Assembly: GCF_013705725.1 (NCBI RefSeq)
Contig: NZ_CP055481.1
Span: forward strand, 5,518,001 to 5,582,000
Origin: Klebsiella sp. RHBSTW-00484
GTDB lineage: Bacteria; Pseudomonadota; Gammaproteobacteria; Enterobacterales; Enterobacteriaceae
DNA length: 64,000 nucleotides
Direction of reading: 5' to 3'
The first letter of the stretch is position 1; each line of letters starts with the position of its first letter. A program made the position numbers and the translations under genes. The notes under the pieces were generated by a model. It made no database searches, was not told the origin of the DNA, and saw only the letters and a list, made by a program, of their open reading frames with translations. Of the stretch, positions 1 to 8,113 are shown in pieces.

Positions 1-1280
1 TGCGGATACTTACGTTGCAGAATGGCTTCAATCATCCGCACCATCGCGTTGCTGGTATCGCACACCAGCAGCACCTGCGGCTGGCGCTGATAGCCAATAT
101 TGTAGTGGCGCTCCAGCCCAACGCCGATATGCAGCACCAGAAAGCCAATCTCATTTTCGCTGATGGCGTAGGGGGTATATTTCCCCCAACTGGACACCGC
201 CGCCAGCGTCATATCCCACGCCATCGGATAGTGCTGCTTGATGTTATCAAGCAGCGGGTTGGGGATCATTATCTGGTAGCGCACGCGGGTAATCATGGTC
301 TTAATATGCGTCAGCAGATCGGCATGCAGTTGGTCGTCGTTCAACAGGTTGTAGTTATATTGCTGATTGATATAACGCAGGATGTAGTTCACCAGCGCTT
401 CATCATCATCAGCGCTGATGGTCCCCGGATCGACGTCCTGTACCTGACGCGCGGCTAAGTGCACGCACAGCCACTCCTCTTCCGCTGGGGCAAGCGGTTT
501 ATCCGCCAGTTGCTGCATGGCATTTGCCAGTTCCCGCGCGGCGTCACGAACGTTATGCGCCACATCATCGGCGCTGAAATCCGCCAGCGGATACCCTTCG
601 CTCACGCGGCGCACCACCACTGCGCCGTACAGGCAGACAAAACGCTCGCCCACGTCGGTCAGGCGGATCTGATGGCGGGTCAGCGTCTCTTGCAGTATCT
701 GCTCCAGCCGCTCCGGCACGCCGGGAGTCAGCGCTTCTTCGCTGAGCTGCGGATTCAGCGCTCCCTGCTGCGTCAGCTCCCACAGCAGATCGGTCAGACA
801 GGCGCGAATCGACACTTCGCTGCCAAACAGCTTCATACCGTGGCGTGGACGCGTCTCCAGAGTTAGCTGATAACGCTGAAAACGTTCGCGCACCTCGGCC
901 ATGTCGCCTTGCAGCGTCGCCCGGCTAACGAACCACTCATCGGCCAGATCCTCCAGCTTGATGGAGAAGGCCGAAGTCAAAAAGCGCACCAGCAAAAAGT
1001 GGATCCGATCTGCCGCTGTGCGCGGAATATGCTGCGCTTTTGGCGCGCTCTCTTCCAGGGTCTGATAGCGCAACGGATCGTTAATGACCAGTTGATAACC
1101 GCTGCCGCGGCTAAGCGTAAACTGCGCCCCATAGTGCAACAGCAGCTCGTTCAACGCGGTGATATCAGCGCGTACCGTCCGGGTAGAAACCGACAGCCGC
1201 TGCGCCAGCTCATCCTGCGGCAGCGTTTCGTTTTGCAGCAGAGTAAACAGCTGCGCTAAACGTGGATTGGGAAATCGCAT
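1..1280 (-). CDS. BglG/MtlR-type PRD transcriptional regulator, C-terminus cut by window edge
   Basis: The first 426 residues are visible. An N-terminal helix-turn-helix lies at about residues 5-45 (SVSTRTVRADI), with a second winged-helix-like segment near 110-150. Two PRD domains follow, at about 190-285 (His274 in CVHLAARQ) and 300-395 (His325 and His384), and then the start of a EIIB-like domain from about 402 (QVLLVCDTSN). Regulators with this architecture are phosphorylated on PRD histidines by PTS proteins and activate or antiterminate sugar operons. The gene is the last of a ten-gene minus-strand run and starts 22 bp after the lactonase stop, so it probably controls that operon. The ATG at 1280 is preceded by AGGAACCG. 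The family is clear; the signal sensed is inferred from the neighbours. Confidence 0.85.
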   Translation of the reverse strand, partial: MRFPNPRLAQLFTLLQNETLPQDELAQRLSVSTRTVRADITALNELLLHYGAQFTLSRGSGYQLVINDPLRYQTLEESAPKAQHIPRTAADRIHFLLVRFLTSAFSIKLEDLADEWFVSRATLQGDMAEVRERFQRYQLTLETRPRHGMKLFGSEVSIRACLTDLLWELTQQGALNPQLSEEALTPGVPERLEQILQETLTRHQIRLTDVGERFVCLYGAVVVRRVSEGYPLADFSADDVAHNVRDAARELANAMQQLADKPLAPAEEEWLCVHLAARQVQDVDPGTISADDDEALVNYILRYINQQYNYNLLNDDQLHADLLTHIKTMITRVRYQIMIPNPLLDNIKQHYPMAWDMTLAAVSSWGKYTPYAISENEIGFLVLHIGVGLERHYNIGYQRQPQVLLVCDTSNAMVRMIEAILQRKYP

Positions 1281-1302
1281 GTCGGTTCCTTTTTCTTACG
1301 GC

Positions 1303-2454
1303 TCAGGGTTGAGCAGATATCACCATCTGAGACGGGCTGCCCACCGGGGTATAGTCCGGCGAAAACGTCAGCTTGCCGTCCTTCGGCGCGACGCTAAAAC
1401 GGGTGATGTTGTCGCTACGCTGATTCATGACGTACAGCCACTGGCCCTGGTTACCCAGAGTTAAGGTGCGCGGATAGTCGCCGCGGGTCCAGATATCCTC
1501 CTGATGGCTCAGGCTGCCGTCGGCCATCACCGTAAAGTGGGCGATGCTGTTATGCAGGCGGTTGGCGACGTACAGCTGTTTACCATCCTGACTGAGGACC
1601 AGCCCGGCGGCAAAGCTGGTGCCTTTATACTCTTTGGGCAGCGCGGAGACCGTTTTCCCCTCGCGTAGCAGTCCGCTTTGCTTATCAAGGTGATAGAAGG
1701 TGAGCGTCGAGGCTTCTTCGTTAATCAACCATAGTCCATCACCCTGCGGTGTAAAGACAAAGTGGCGCGGGCCAGCGCCAGGGGACGACGCGGCGATAAA
1801 CGGCGGATCGTTCGGTGTCAGCTTGCCGCTGGCGTTATCCATCCGGTATTGGTAGATCCTGTCCAGCCCCAGATCGGTAGAGTAAACATATTTACCGCTG
1901 GGATCGGCGGCGATCATATGAGCATGTGGGCCGTTATGATCGCTAATGGCAAAGCTGCCTTCAACGGCTGCTGCTGGACGCTCAGCCCCCGCTGGCCCTT
2001 GATCCTGGCGGGTATCTACCGATTCGCCCAGGCTGCCATCTTCTTTTACCGGCAGCACCGCGATGGTACCGCTAACGTAGTTCGCCACCAGTAGATGACG
2101 GCTATCGGGAGTCAGGGAGAGATAAACCGGCCCGGCCCCGCCGGAAGCCACCTGATTCAGCTCGCTCAGTTCACCATTGCTGGCGATACGCCACGCCTGC
2201 ACCACGCCCTTTTCTACTTCGCTGGCGGCGTACAGGGTTTTACCATCTGCTGAGACGGTAAGCTGGGCGAGGTTCGGCTGCTTGCTAACCAGGGTTTTGT
2301 CGCGCAGCTCGCCGGTTTGGCTATCGACTGTAAAACGGTATAGACCTTCCCCGTTAGGGTTGTAGGTGCCGACCCAGGCGTAGTGGGTTTGCGCAGCGGC
2401 GCTAGCGGCGAGCAGGGACAGTGAAGCAACAAGCAGGTGACGGGCGGTAGGCAT
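1303..2454 (-). CDS. Exported beta-propeller lactonase (6-phosphogluconolactonase-like, YbhE family)
   Basis: The 383-residue product begins with a clear signal peptide (residues 1-22, ending ASAAAQ), so it should act in the periplasm. The rest shows the repeated blade pattern of the seven-bladed lactonase family, with motifs such as YAWVGTYN, LTVSADGKTLYAA and GPHAHMI. Family members open aldonolactone rings. The ATG at 2454 follows AAGGAGTCACC; an upstream in-frame ATG would disrupt the signal peptide. It lies downstream of a KDGP-type aldolase and upstream of a PRD regulator, so it probably hydrolyses a sugar lactone before uptake. The family assignment is secure. The substrate and the export are inferred from sequence. 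Confidence 0.8.
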   Translation of the reverse strand: MPTARHLLVASLSLLAASAAAQTHYAWVGTYNPNGEGLYRFTVDSQTGELRDKTLVSKQPNLAQLTVSADGKTLYAASEVEKGVVQAWRIASNGELSELNQVASGGAGPVYLSLTPDSRHLLVANYVSGTIAVLPVKEDGSLGESVDTRQDQGPAGAERPAAAVEGSFAISDHNGPHAHMIAADPSGKYVYSTDLGLDRIYQYRMDNASGKLTPNDPPFIAASSPGAGPRHFVFTPQGDGLWLINEEASTLTFYHLDKQSGLLREGKTVSALPKEYKGTSFAAGLVLSQDGKQLYVANRLHNSIAHFTVMADGSLSHQEDIWTRGDYPRTLTLGNQGQWLYVMNQRSDNITRFSVAPKDGKLTFSPDYTPVGSPSQMVISAQP

Positions 2455-2485
2455 GGTGACTCCTTGATGGTTCGGTGAGGGGAGT

Positions 2486-2573
2486 CCCCTCACCCCGGCC
2501 CTCTCCCCAAAGGGGCGAGGGAGAAAACCGAGCGGTCCCCTCTCCCCTTTGGGGAGAGGGTTAGGGTGAGGGG
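2486..2573. repeat. Inverted-repeat element, copy 1
   Basis: Two 23-bp arms (2486-2508 and 2551-2573) are complementary at 20 of 23 positions. They are built on CCCTCACCC and CCCTCTCCCC, and the spacer holds smaller CCCC/GGGG hairpins. A close copy occurs at 25485-25594. It lies between the aldolase and lactonase genes of one operon, so its transcript would form a strong hairpin that could shield upstream mRNA or lower downstream expression. Confidence 0.8.
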
Positions 2574-2582
2574 CAATCGACG

Positions 2583-3323
2583 CTATTTAACTAACTGCTT
2601 CGTCATCTCCAGCAACTGACGCACATCTGCCGGACGAGTATTGCCGCTGGCTTTATCGATAATTGAACTGTAGATATGCGGGATAATTTTACTCACCCCT
2701 GCGTCCAGCGCAATTTTCAGGATTTCGCCGTAGTTTTCCAGATCGATCCCACCGGTTGGCTCCAGCCAGAAATCATGGCGGGCGCAGGCCTCGGCTACCG
2801 CAATAAACTCATCGCGATGCTTTAACCCACCCATCGGGAAGTATTTAATTGAGCTGCCGCCCATATCTTTCAGCAGAGCAATTGCGGTTTCTAGCGGCAC
2901 AATGCCGTCCGGCGCGCCGCTGCTCAGCGGGCCGGTTGAGATCTTCACCATGCCCGGCGTGCCGGTTGGCGACACCAGACCGTTGACCACGGTTTCGTTC
3001 TGCCCCAGCAGCGCACGGCTGGTGCCCACGCCAGTAAAGACCTGATTCACGTGCTGCGGCTGCACCTGACGCGAAATTTCGCTGACCATCGCCGACTGGT
3101 TTGGATCGCCCGCCCCCAGCCCCACGGAAAGCGCGTTATCAATCAACTGCGCGTACTCGCGCATATCGGCCACCGCGCTGGCGACATCGGGATAGTTTTT
3201 AGAGAGCACGCCGACCAGCACATGACCTTCCGCCGCTTCATAAATGTCGCGAGCATTGTCTTTACTACCCGCCAGCACGTTCAGGCAGACGCGGTCACGG
3301 TAAAAGTTAGGGGTCAGTTTCAT
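2583..3323 (-). CDS. KDGP aldolase family protein (2-dehydro-3-deoxy-phosphogluconate aldolase, DgaF-like)
   Basis: The 246-residue protein matches the TIM-barrel KDGP aldolase family found beside DgaE-type lyases. Recognisable segments are RVCLNVLAGSKDNA near the N-terminus, VSPTGTPGMVKISTGP in the middle and SIKYFPMGGLKHRDEF near residue 160, with a lysine suited to Schiff-base chemistry. The expected reaction splits 2-keto-3-deoxy-6-phosphogluconate into pyruvate and glyceraldehyde 3-phosphate. Its ATG overlaps the stop of the upstream PLP enzyme by 4 bp, which points to translational coupling. The family is confident. The exact stereochemistry of the substrate cannot be read from sequence. 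Confidence 0.82.
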   Translation of the reverse strand: MKLTPNFYRDRVCLNVLAGSKDNARDIYEAAEGHVLVGVLSKNYPDVASAVADMREYAQLIDNALSVGLGAGDPNQSAMVSEISRQVQPQHVNQVFTGVGTSRALLGQNETVVNGLVSPTGTPGMVKISTGPLSSGAPDGIVPLETAIALLKDMGGSSIKYFPMGGLKHRDEFIAVAEACARHDFWLEPTGGIDLENYGEILKIALDAGVSKIIPHIYSSIIDKASGNTRPADVRQLLEMTKQLVK

Positions 3324-4438
3324 GCGTTTTTCTCCTGGTTCAGAACCTCAGCGATGCGACGGGAGACAATCTCCAGTTGCTGTGCGTTGACGCTGCGCAC
3401 ATCGGCTTCAATAATCCCTTCGTTAGCTTTATAGCCGCGGAAGTAAATAGCGTATTCACCCTGCTTCAGCGCGTTCACCAGCTCACTGGTGTCCACGCCG
3501 GTCACGGCTTCATCAAATTTAATTTCAGCCCGCGCGATATCACGACCGGCACTATCCCAGACGACTCGCGCAGTCACGCCGTTGAGCGTATTGAGTTGGT
3601 TAATAAACGGCGTCATCTTCTCCACCATCTCCTCACCGCTCTCTTTGGTCGCCGTCAGGTAGTGTTCGATGGCGCAGGTCAGGCCAAGGATCCCCTCTTT
3701 GCCGACCTTCATCGCCCGGCCAATACCCATCGACTGGCGTTTGACCCACTCAACGTACTGAGTTTTGCCAATCACCAGTCCGCTGGTTGGCCCTTCGATG
3801 GCCTTCGCGCCGCTGTAAATAACCAGATCCGCACCCGCGCGGTAGTAAGCCTGTAAATCCTCTTCTGCCGCCGCATCAACGATCAGCGGCAGATTATGGA
3901 GCCGCGCCACCGCAGCCGCCTGCGCCACGTTGAGCATGCTTTTCTGCACGCAGTGGTGAGATTTGATATACAAAATCGCCGCGGTACGCGGAGTGATCGC
4001 CGCCGCCAGCTGTTCGGCGGAACATTCGTTGGCGTAGCCCGCTTCCACCAGCCTGCCGCCGCCCAGCGCCACCATGGTACCCACCGGCGCGCCAAAGTTG
4101 ACGTTATGGCCTTTCGGCAACACGATTTCGTTGTTTTCAATCGGCGTCACGTGCAGGTTTTCCAGCAGCCAGTCGCTGTCTTTCACCAGCACTGCCGCCA
4201 CCGACTGGGCAATGCCTGCTGATGCGCAGGAGACGACGGTCGCCCCTTCCACGTCCAGCAGTTTCGCAATGTAAGCTCCCGTTTTATTCACCAGGTCTTT
4301 CATCTCGAAGTACTGGTTCATGCCCGCCATCGCGGCTTCAACCACTTCCGGACGCGGAGTAGACACGCCCAGCGCCGTCATGCGCCCGGAGGTATTAATC
4401 ACCTGTTTTAAATCGTATTTCTCAAAAATCGAAGGCAT
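3320..4438 (-). CDS. DgaE-like PLP-dependent ammonia-lyase (SelA-related)
   Basis: The 372-residue product belongs to the SelA-like fold-type I PLP enzymes that include Salmonella DgaE, which turns D-glucosaminate 6-phosphate into KDGP plus ammonia. Visible features are INTSGRMTALG at the N-terminus, the cofactor aspartate Asp188 (LIVDAAAEED) and the Schiff-base Lys212 (YSGAKAIEGPTSG). It overlaps the upstream amidohydrolase gene by 17 bp and the downstream aldolase by 4 bp, so three successive steps look translationally coupled: deacylation, deamination and aldol cleavage. The pathway assignment follows from that order plus DgaE/DgaF biochemistry. The natural sugar could differ from glucosaminate. 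Confidence 0.83.
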   Translation of the reverse strand: MPSIFEKYDLKQVINTSGRMTALGVSTPRPEVVEAAMAGMNQYFEMKDLVNKTGAYIAKLLDVEGATVVSCASAGIAQSVAAVLVKDSDWLLENLHVTPIENNEIVLPKGHNVNFGAPVGTMVALGGGRLVEAGYANECSAEQLAAAITPRTAAILYIKSHHCVQKSMLNVAQAAAVARLHNLPLIVDAAAEEDLQAYYRAGADLVIYSGAKAIEGPTSGLVIGKTQYVEWVKRQSMGIGRAMKVGKEGILGLTCAIEHYLTATKESGEEMVEKMTPFINQLNTLNGVTARVVWDSAGRDIARAEIKFDEAVTGVDTSELVNALKQGEYAIYFRGYKANEGIIEADVRSVNAQQLEIVSRRIAEVLNQEKNA

Positions 4439-5555
4439 TTTCCGCGCTCCCTTGTTCGGTCAAATAGCCCTTGCCCGCGCGAATCGCGGCAAGCGGCAGC
4501 AGAATCTTGTCGGCCTGAAGACTCTCTTTTTCGGCATCCACCAGCACCGTTGGCGTCTGCGCGAGGGTGAACAGCGTGAGATCGGCGTCATAGCCCACGT
4601 CAAGCTGCCCTTTGTGCGCCAGGTGAAGACCGTCGGCGACATTTGCCGTCACGCAGTCGATAACCTGCGGTAGCGACATACCGATAGCGAGGAATTTGGA
4701 CATCACCAGCGCCAGCGAGCGCACCGGGCCGTCAATACGGTTGCGGCAGTAGATATCGGAGCTGATAGTGTGCGGCAGAATGCCCATCGCAATCGCCCGG
4801 CGCGCGACTTCAAAGCTGAAGCTGGCAGTACCGTGACCGACATCGAGGCGCACCCCGCGCTGTAAAGCCCGGGTAATCGAGCTTTTCAGCTCGCCGGACG
4901 GCGTCAGGATGCGGTTGGGTTTGCCGTTGTAGCAATGGGTAATAATGTCGCCAGAAGTCAGCAGGTCGGCGATTTCATCGAGGTTCGGCGGATTGTTGCC
5001 GATATGCACCATCAGCGGCAGGTCACCATTTTCCTGCTGGATAGCCTTCGCACGCTCCAGCGGCGTAATGCCGTTTTCGCCCACCACGCTGCTGCTCATC
5101 CGCGCCTTCAGGCCGACGATGAAATTCGGGTAGCGGTTGACCGCCTGCTTCACCGCATCAGCATCAATATTCGCCATATTGGCCAGTTCGTTCTGGGCGA
5201 TCAGCCCGACGCGGGAAATATTGAGCAGCGCATAAACCTCGGTCGCCGCTTTGCGGGTTAACTGATAAAAATCGTCAACGTCGTCAGCGCCGGTGCTGCC
5301 CGCGTCAACCACGGTGGTCACGCCAGTGGCAATGCCCACGCTGTCCGGCTCATCGTGATAAATCGGTGAGTTCGGGTAGCAGTGGACGTGAGAGTCAATC
5401 CAGCCTGCGCTGACGTAATAGTTGCCGTTCAGCTCGACGGTTTTTCGCGAGGGCGCGCTAATCTCGCCCAGCGCCGCGATCTTTCCGTCCCGAATGGCAA
5501 TATCCGTGATGGTATCGTCAACGAGGCGTGCGCGGCGCAGGAGTAAATCAAACAT
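4422..5555 (-). CDS. Amidohydrolase/deacetylase family metallohydrolase
   Basis: This 377-residue TIM-barrel amidohydrolase keeps the expected metal set: His56-x-His58 (DSHVHCYPN), Lys150 as the probable carboxylated bridging lysine (VGLKARMSS), His184 (MVHIGNN), His207 and Asp267 (ISSDIY). The family resembles N-acetyl-sugar deacetylases and dihydroorotases. Next to a DgaE-like lyase, the simplest role is removal of an N-acyl group from an N-acetylated amino-sugar acid phosphate so that the free amine can be eliminated. AGGAG lies 8 bp before the ATG at 5555. No signal peptide is present, so the enzyme is cytoplasmic. The fold and metal site are seen; the acyl substrate is inferred. Confidence 0.82.
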   Translation of the reverse strand: MFDLLLRRARLVDDTITDIAIRDGKIAALGEISAPSRKTVELNGNYYVSAGWIDSHVHCYPNSPIYHDEPDSVGIATGVTTVVDAGSTGADDVDDFYQLTRKAATEVYALLNISRVGLIAQNELANMANIDADAVKQAVNRYPNFIVGLKARMSSSVVGENGITPLERAKAIQQENGDLPLMVHIGNNPPNLDEIADLLTSGDIITHCYNGKPNRILTPSGELKSSITRALQRGVRLDVGHGTASFSFEVARRAIAMGILPHTISSDIYCRNRIDGPVRSLALVMSKFLAIGMSLPQVIDCVTANVADGLHLAHKGQLDVGYDADLTLFTLAQTPTVLVDAEKESLQADKILLPLAAIRAGKGYLTEQGSAENAFDF

Positions 5556-5597
5556 AGCTATCTCCTGTTAGAGCGGGCGCAACGGCGCCCGCAGGAC

Positions 5598-6242
5598 TTA
5601 ACTAATCGCAATCGGGAAGAGGGTACCGAGGATCATCGCGCCAAGGATCGCGCCGCCGGTAATCGGCTTCTGCCAGATATAGAACAGCAGCGCGCCCAGC
5701 AGAGAACCGATACCGATAGGAATCGATGCGCTCATCGCGCTGAGGATAATCAACGGTCCAAGGAAGCGACCGGAAGCATTACCTGCCCCCATCATGACGT
5801 CGGCACCGTAGGTGGAGTCACTCTGGTTGATGGTGAATTTACGCGCCAGAATGATGATGTAGCCAATCGCCAGGCCAATGACCAGACCGGTAACCAGGGA
5901 AGCAATAAAGTTGGTCACCGGGAACATGATGCCCGCGCCGAGCAGCAGCGCCGGAACGCCCAGGCCGACACCGGTCTGAATCGCTCCGCCGATATCCAGA
6001 ATCCCCACCAGCGAGCCTTCAATGATACGAGCGAACAAGAAGCTGGCGCCGAACGCCGCCACCGCGCCGTAGGCTCCGGTATCAATTCCCGCCTTCAGCA
6101 TCGCCACGAAAGCCACTTCGTTAAACGCGCCGATGCCGTAGAGGTAGTACATATGCGTCCCGGCGAAAACGCCGGAAGAGAGCAGACCAACAAAGATCGG
6201 GAACGACCAGTCGGCATACCAAAAACCTTTATTTTGTTCCAT
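5598..6242 (-). CDS. DUF4310 family membrane protein
   Basis: The 214-residue protein is almost entirely hydrophobic, with about six membrane segments (for example near residues 14-30, 55-75, 95-120 and 165-185) and glycine-rich stretches such as GIGSLLGALLF. It matches the DUF4310 family, defined from a conserved cassette (EF_0833-type) of unknown function. It is paired with a second membrane protein (DUF4311) 13 bp upstream and with two small soluble proteins. The group looks like a membrane transporter with soluble subunits, as in a PTS permease, but transport has not been read from any catalytic motif. The ATG follows CAGGAGCC. The family call is fairly firm; the function is unknown. Confidence 0.75.
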   Translation of the reverse strand: MEQNKGFWYADWSFPIFVGLLSSGVFAGTHMYYLYGIGAFNEVAFVAMLKAGIDTGAYGAVAAFGASFLFARIIEGSLVGILDIGGAIQTGVGLGVPALLLGAGIMFPVTNFIASLVTGLVIGLAIGYIIILARKFTINQSDSTYGADVMMGAGNASGRFLGPLIILSAMSASIPIGIGSLLGALLFYIWQKPITGGAILGAMILGTLFPIAIS

Positions 6243-6255
6243 TGCGAGGCTCCTG

Positions 6256-7032
6256 TTATTTACCGCTGAGCGAGTTGTGGATCAGTTCCAGCCAGTTCGG
6301 CACGGTCATATGGAAGGATTCAATCATCTTCATATCGAAGCCGCGGAAGAAGCCGCTCAGAACAAACAGCGCGACAATAGCGACCATCATCACCTTAGTG
6401 ACGCGATGCCAACCGCTCTCTTCCACACCCTTACCAATCAGGATACCCAGCACCAGTCCCGGTACGGCGTTACCCATAATCAGCTGCGCCGCGCCGCCGA
6501 AAATCGTCGCCCAGAAGCCCGATTTTTTACCCGCATCAATCGCCGCCAGCCAGAAGATAACCGGCATCACGATGTTCACCAGCAGGTTTGCCGCTGGTAC
6601 CAACACTTTGACTGCGGTTACCTGCAGCGCTTCCGGTACCGAAGAGGCGGTCAGGTTAAGGAAGGTGACGACAATCATGCCGATGATGCCGCAGGAGATA
6701 GCCATCTTCCTCGGATCGTGCAGCGTTTCGCCGACGTTGCGGTTTTTGATCATCAACGCCGCCGCGCCCCAGTTGGGAATAATGCGGTGATCGACGTCCT
6801 GAGTGAAGGAGCCTGCTGCGACGGAAGAAGCCCAGGCGTTAAAGAAGAAACCAAGGCCAAAAGAGAAGTGGGAAGCCGGATCGCCTTCACATGAATTCAG
6901 CTCGCCCAACGTACGAAATGCGCCCATCCCTTGCGTGGTGGGCGCATGAAACATACGTGCCGCTCCGGCGCCCACGCCGACGCCAACCAGGCCGCCGATG
7001 ATGAGCGATTTTATTAAAATTATCAGGAACAT
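6256..7032 (-). CDS. DUF4311 family membrane protein
   Basis: The 258-residue product carries several hydrophobic segments (about 3-25, 112-130, 140-170, 180-205 and 215-235). Its loop near residues 46-90 is polar and conserved-looking (NSCEGDPASHFSFGLGFFFNA, then DVDHRIIPNWGAAAL). It belongs to the DUF4311 family, always found with DUF4310, DUF4312 and the SFCGS protein. It probably forms the membrane part of an uptake system with DUF4310. The start ATG at 7032 has a modest AAGGGTC site. No known transporter signature is recognised, so the role comes from operon context alone. Confidence 0.73.
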   Translation of the reverse strand: MFLIILIKSLIIGGLVGVGVGAGAARMFHAPTTQGMGAFRTLGELNSCEGDPASHFSFGLGFFFNAWASSVAAGSFTQDVDHRIIPNWGAAALMIKNRNVGETLHDPRKMAISCGIIGMIVVTFLNLTASSVPEALQVTAVKVLVPAANLLVNIVMPVIFWLAAIDAGKKSGFWATIFGGAAQLIMGNAVPGLVLGILIGKGVEESGWHRVTKVMMVAIVALFVLSGFFRGFDMKMIESFHMTVPNWLELIHNSLSGK

Positions 7033-7052
7033 AATCTGACCCTTTGGTAAAA

Positions 7053-7352
7053 TCAGGTTTGCGTGACGAAATCCACTTTATCGAGATTAATGGCGGTCAC
7101 GGTGACGGTGACGTTCAGCTCAACGCTGTAGGTCCGTCGTTCACGGCGCAGAAAGATGAACAAGAACGCCTCTTTCCGTACCGCTTCTCGCGCATGAACA
7201 ACCTCCACATCCTGTGGTTCAATACGCAGTAAGATGTGCGGCGACGTTTTCATTACCGCCGCCTGGACATGGTTCAGAGCATCGGCGAAAGCGCGTGTTT
7301 TGCTCTCACCTTTGCCGGTAACGCTCACCGTGGTGGTGAATTGCTCTTTCAT
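7053..7352 (-). CDS. DUF4312 family small soluble protein
   Basis: This small protein of 99 residues (101 if the GTG at 7358 is used) belongs to the DUF4312 family. It has no membrane segment or signal peptide. A histidine near residue 50 (EVVHAREAV) sits before a basic beta-rich end (LRRERRTYSVELNV). The GTG at 7358 overlaps the upstream stop as GTGA; the ATG at 7352 is an equally reasonable start. Small soluble subunits of this size beside two membrane proteins would fit an EIIA- or EIIB-like phosphocarrier, but no PTS motif is certain. The function is unknown. Confidence 0.7.
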   Translation of the reverse strand: MKEQFTTTVSVTGKGESKTRAFADALNHVQAAVMKTSPHILLRIEPQDVEVVHAREAVRKEAFLFIFLRRERRTYSVELNVTVTVTAINLDKVDFVTQT

Positions 7353-7354
7353 AC

Positions 7355-7717
7355 TCACACGCCGTATTTCTTCTTCCAGGCTTCAACCAGGCGCTCGCCC
7401 AGCTCTTCTTTATCCATAAAGCCGAAGCCCAGAACGTTGTAACCTTCGTTGATAGCGGTGACGCCCTCATCAACGGAACGCATGCCATATTTTGCTTTGT
7501 AGCCGTGTTTATTCTGTGCGGTGATAGCTCCTGCTCCGCCGCTGCCGCAGAAGGAGATACCGAAAGTGGCGTTTTCGGCTTTCATCATGTCGCCCAGTTT
7601 CATATCCGCGGCGACGCCCGGTACTACAACGGCACGAGCACCGGCTTTTTCCGCACCTGCGGCAACTTTTTGTCCTTTACCCAGGCGATCGCCAATGACT
7701 ACGGTGATTTGTTCCAT
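7355..7717 (-). CDS. Glycine-rich SFCGS family protein
   Basis: The 120-residue protein begins MEQITVVIGDRLGKG and contains the family signature ISFCGSGGAGAIT at about residues 52-64. It ends with a charged helix (DKEELGERLVEAWKKKYGV). The ATG at 7717 has a good AAGGAG site; longer in-frame starts run back into the upstream gene. The alternating strand/helix pattern and the Cys-Gly-rich loop after a beta strand recall the phosphocysteine loop of PTS EIIB domains, though here the loop lies mid-protein. That likeness is only my inference. The gene is invariably linked to DUF4310-4312 proteins in known cassettes. Confidence 0.76.
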   Translation of the reverse strand: MEQITVVIGDRLGKGQKVAAGAEKAGARAVVVPGVAADMKLGDMMKAENATFGISFCGSGGAGAITAQNKHGYKAKYGMRSVDEGVTAINEGYNVLGFGFMDKEELGERLVEAWKKKYGV

Positions 7718-7727
7718 GTTTTGCTCC

Positions 7728-8066
7728 TTACAGGTTTTCTTTTGCGACTTCGAAGTGGACGGACAGCAGCCAGGCTTCTTCATCTGGCAGATTGCCGAAC
7801 TTCGCGACCACTTCGCGGGCCAGCATCATTGAATCTTCTGAAATCTCGTCGAACAGGCTGGCATCCACGTCCGGCAGCGGCTCGCCGCTGATTGACCGAT
7901 GGGCCATCGCCCGCACGTGGGAAGTCAGCATTTGCTCCTGAACGTCGTTGGGGACGATATTGCGGCGGCTTAACAGTGCGAAGACCTGCTGCAGCATCTC
8001 GTCGGCCAGCCTTTCGGTTAGCGTGGCCTGCTCCTCTGGGACGTGTGTTACCGCTCCGTTATTCAC
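7728..8066 (-). CDS. Stand-alone PRD domain protein, first gene of the operon
   Basis: The 112-residue product is a single PRD domain without a DNA-binding part. The core reads MLTSHVRAMAHRS at about residues 52-64, with two histidines placed as in PRD phosphoacceptor sites, and ends DEEAWLLSVHFEVAKENL. I chose the GTG at 8066 (SD-like CGGGGT upstream) because it gives the family length; an in-frame GTG at 8183 would add 39 unrelated residues. As first gene of the cassette it may bind or be phosphorylated by PTS proteins and modulate the transporter or the BglG-type regulator at the other end of the operon. The domain is clear; the role and exact start are inferred. Confidence 0.7.
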   Translation of the reverse strand: MNNGAVTHVPEEQATLTERLADEMLQQVFALLSRRNIVPNDVQEQMLTSHVRAMAHRSISGEPLPDVDASLFDEISEDSMMLAREVVAKFGNLPDEEAWLLSVHFEVAKENL

Positions 8067-8113
8067 TTGAATTACCCCGTTGATGTCTCTGGGGATAACA
8101 CTAATGCCAGGGA

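Noticed and set aside
15..1464. Several plus-strand open frames of 100-147 codons
   Set aside because: They lie antisense to the PRD regulator and lactonase genes, have histidine/glutamine-rich shadow composition, and lack ribosome sites and domains.
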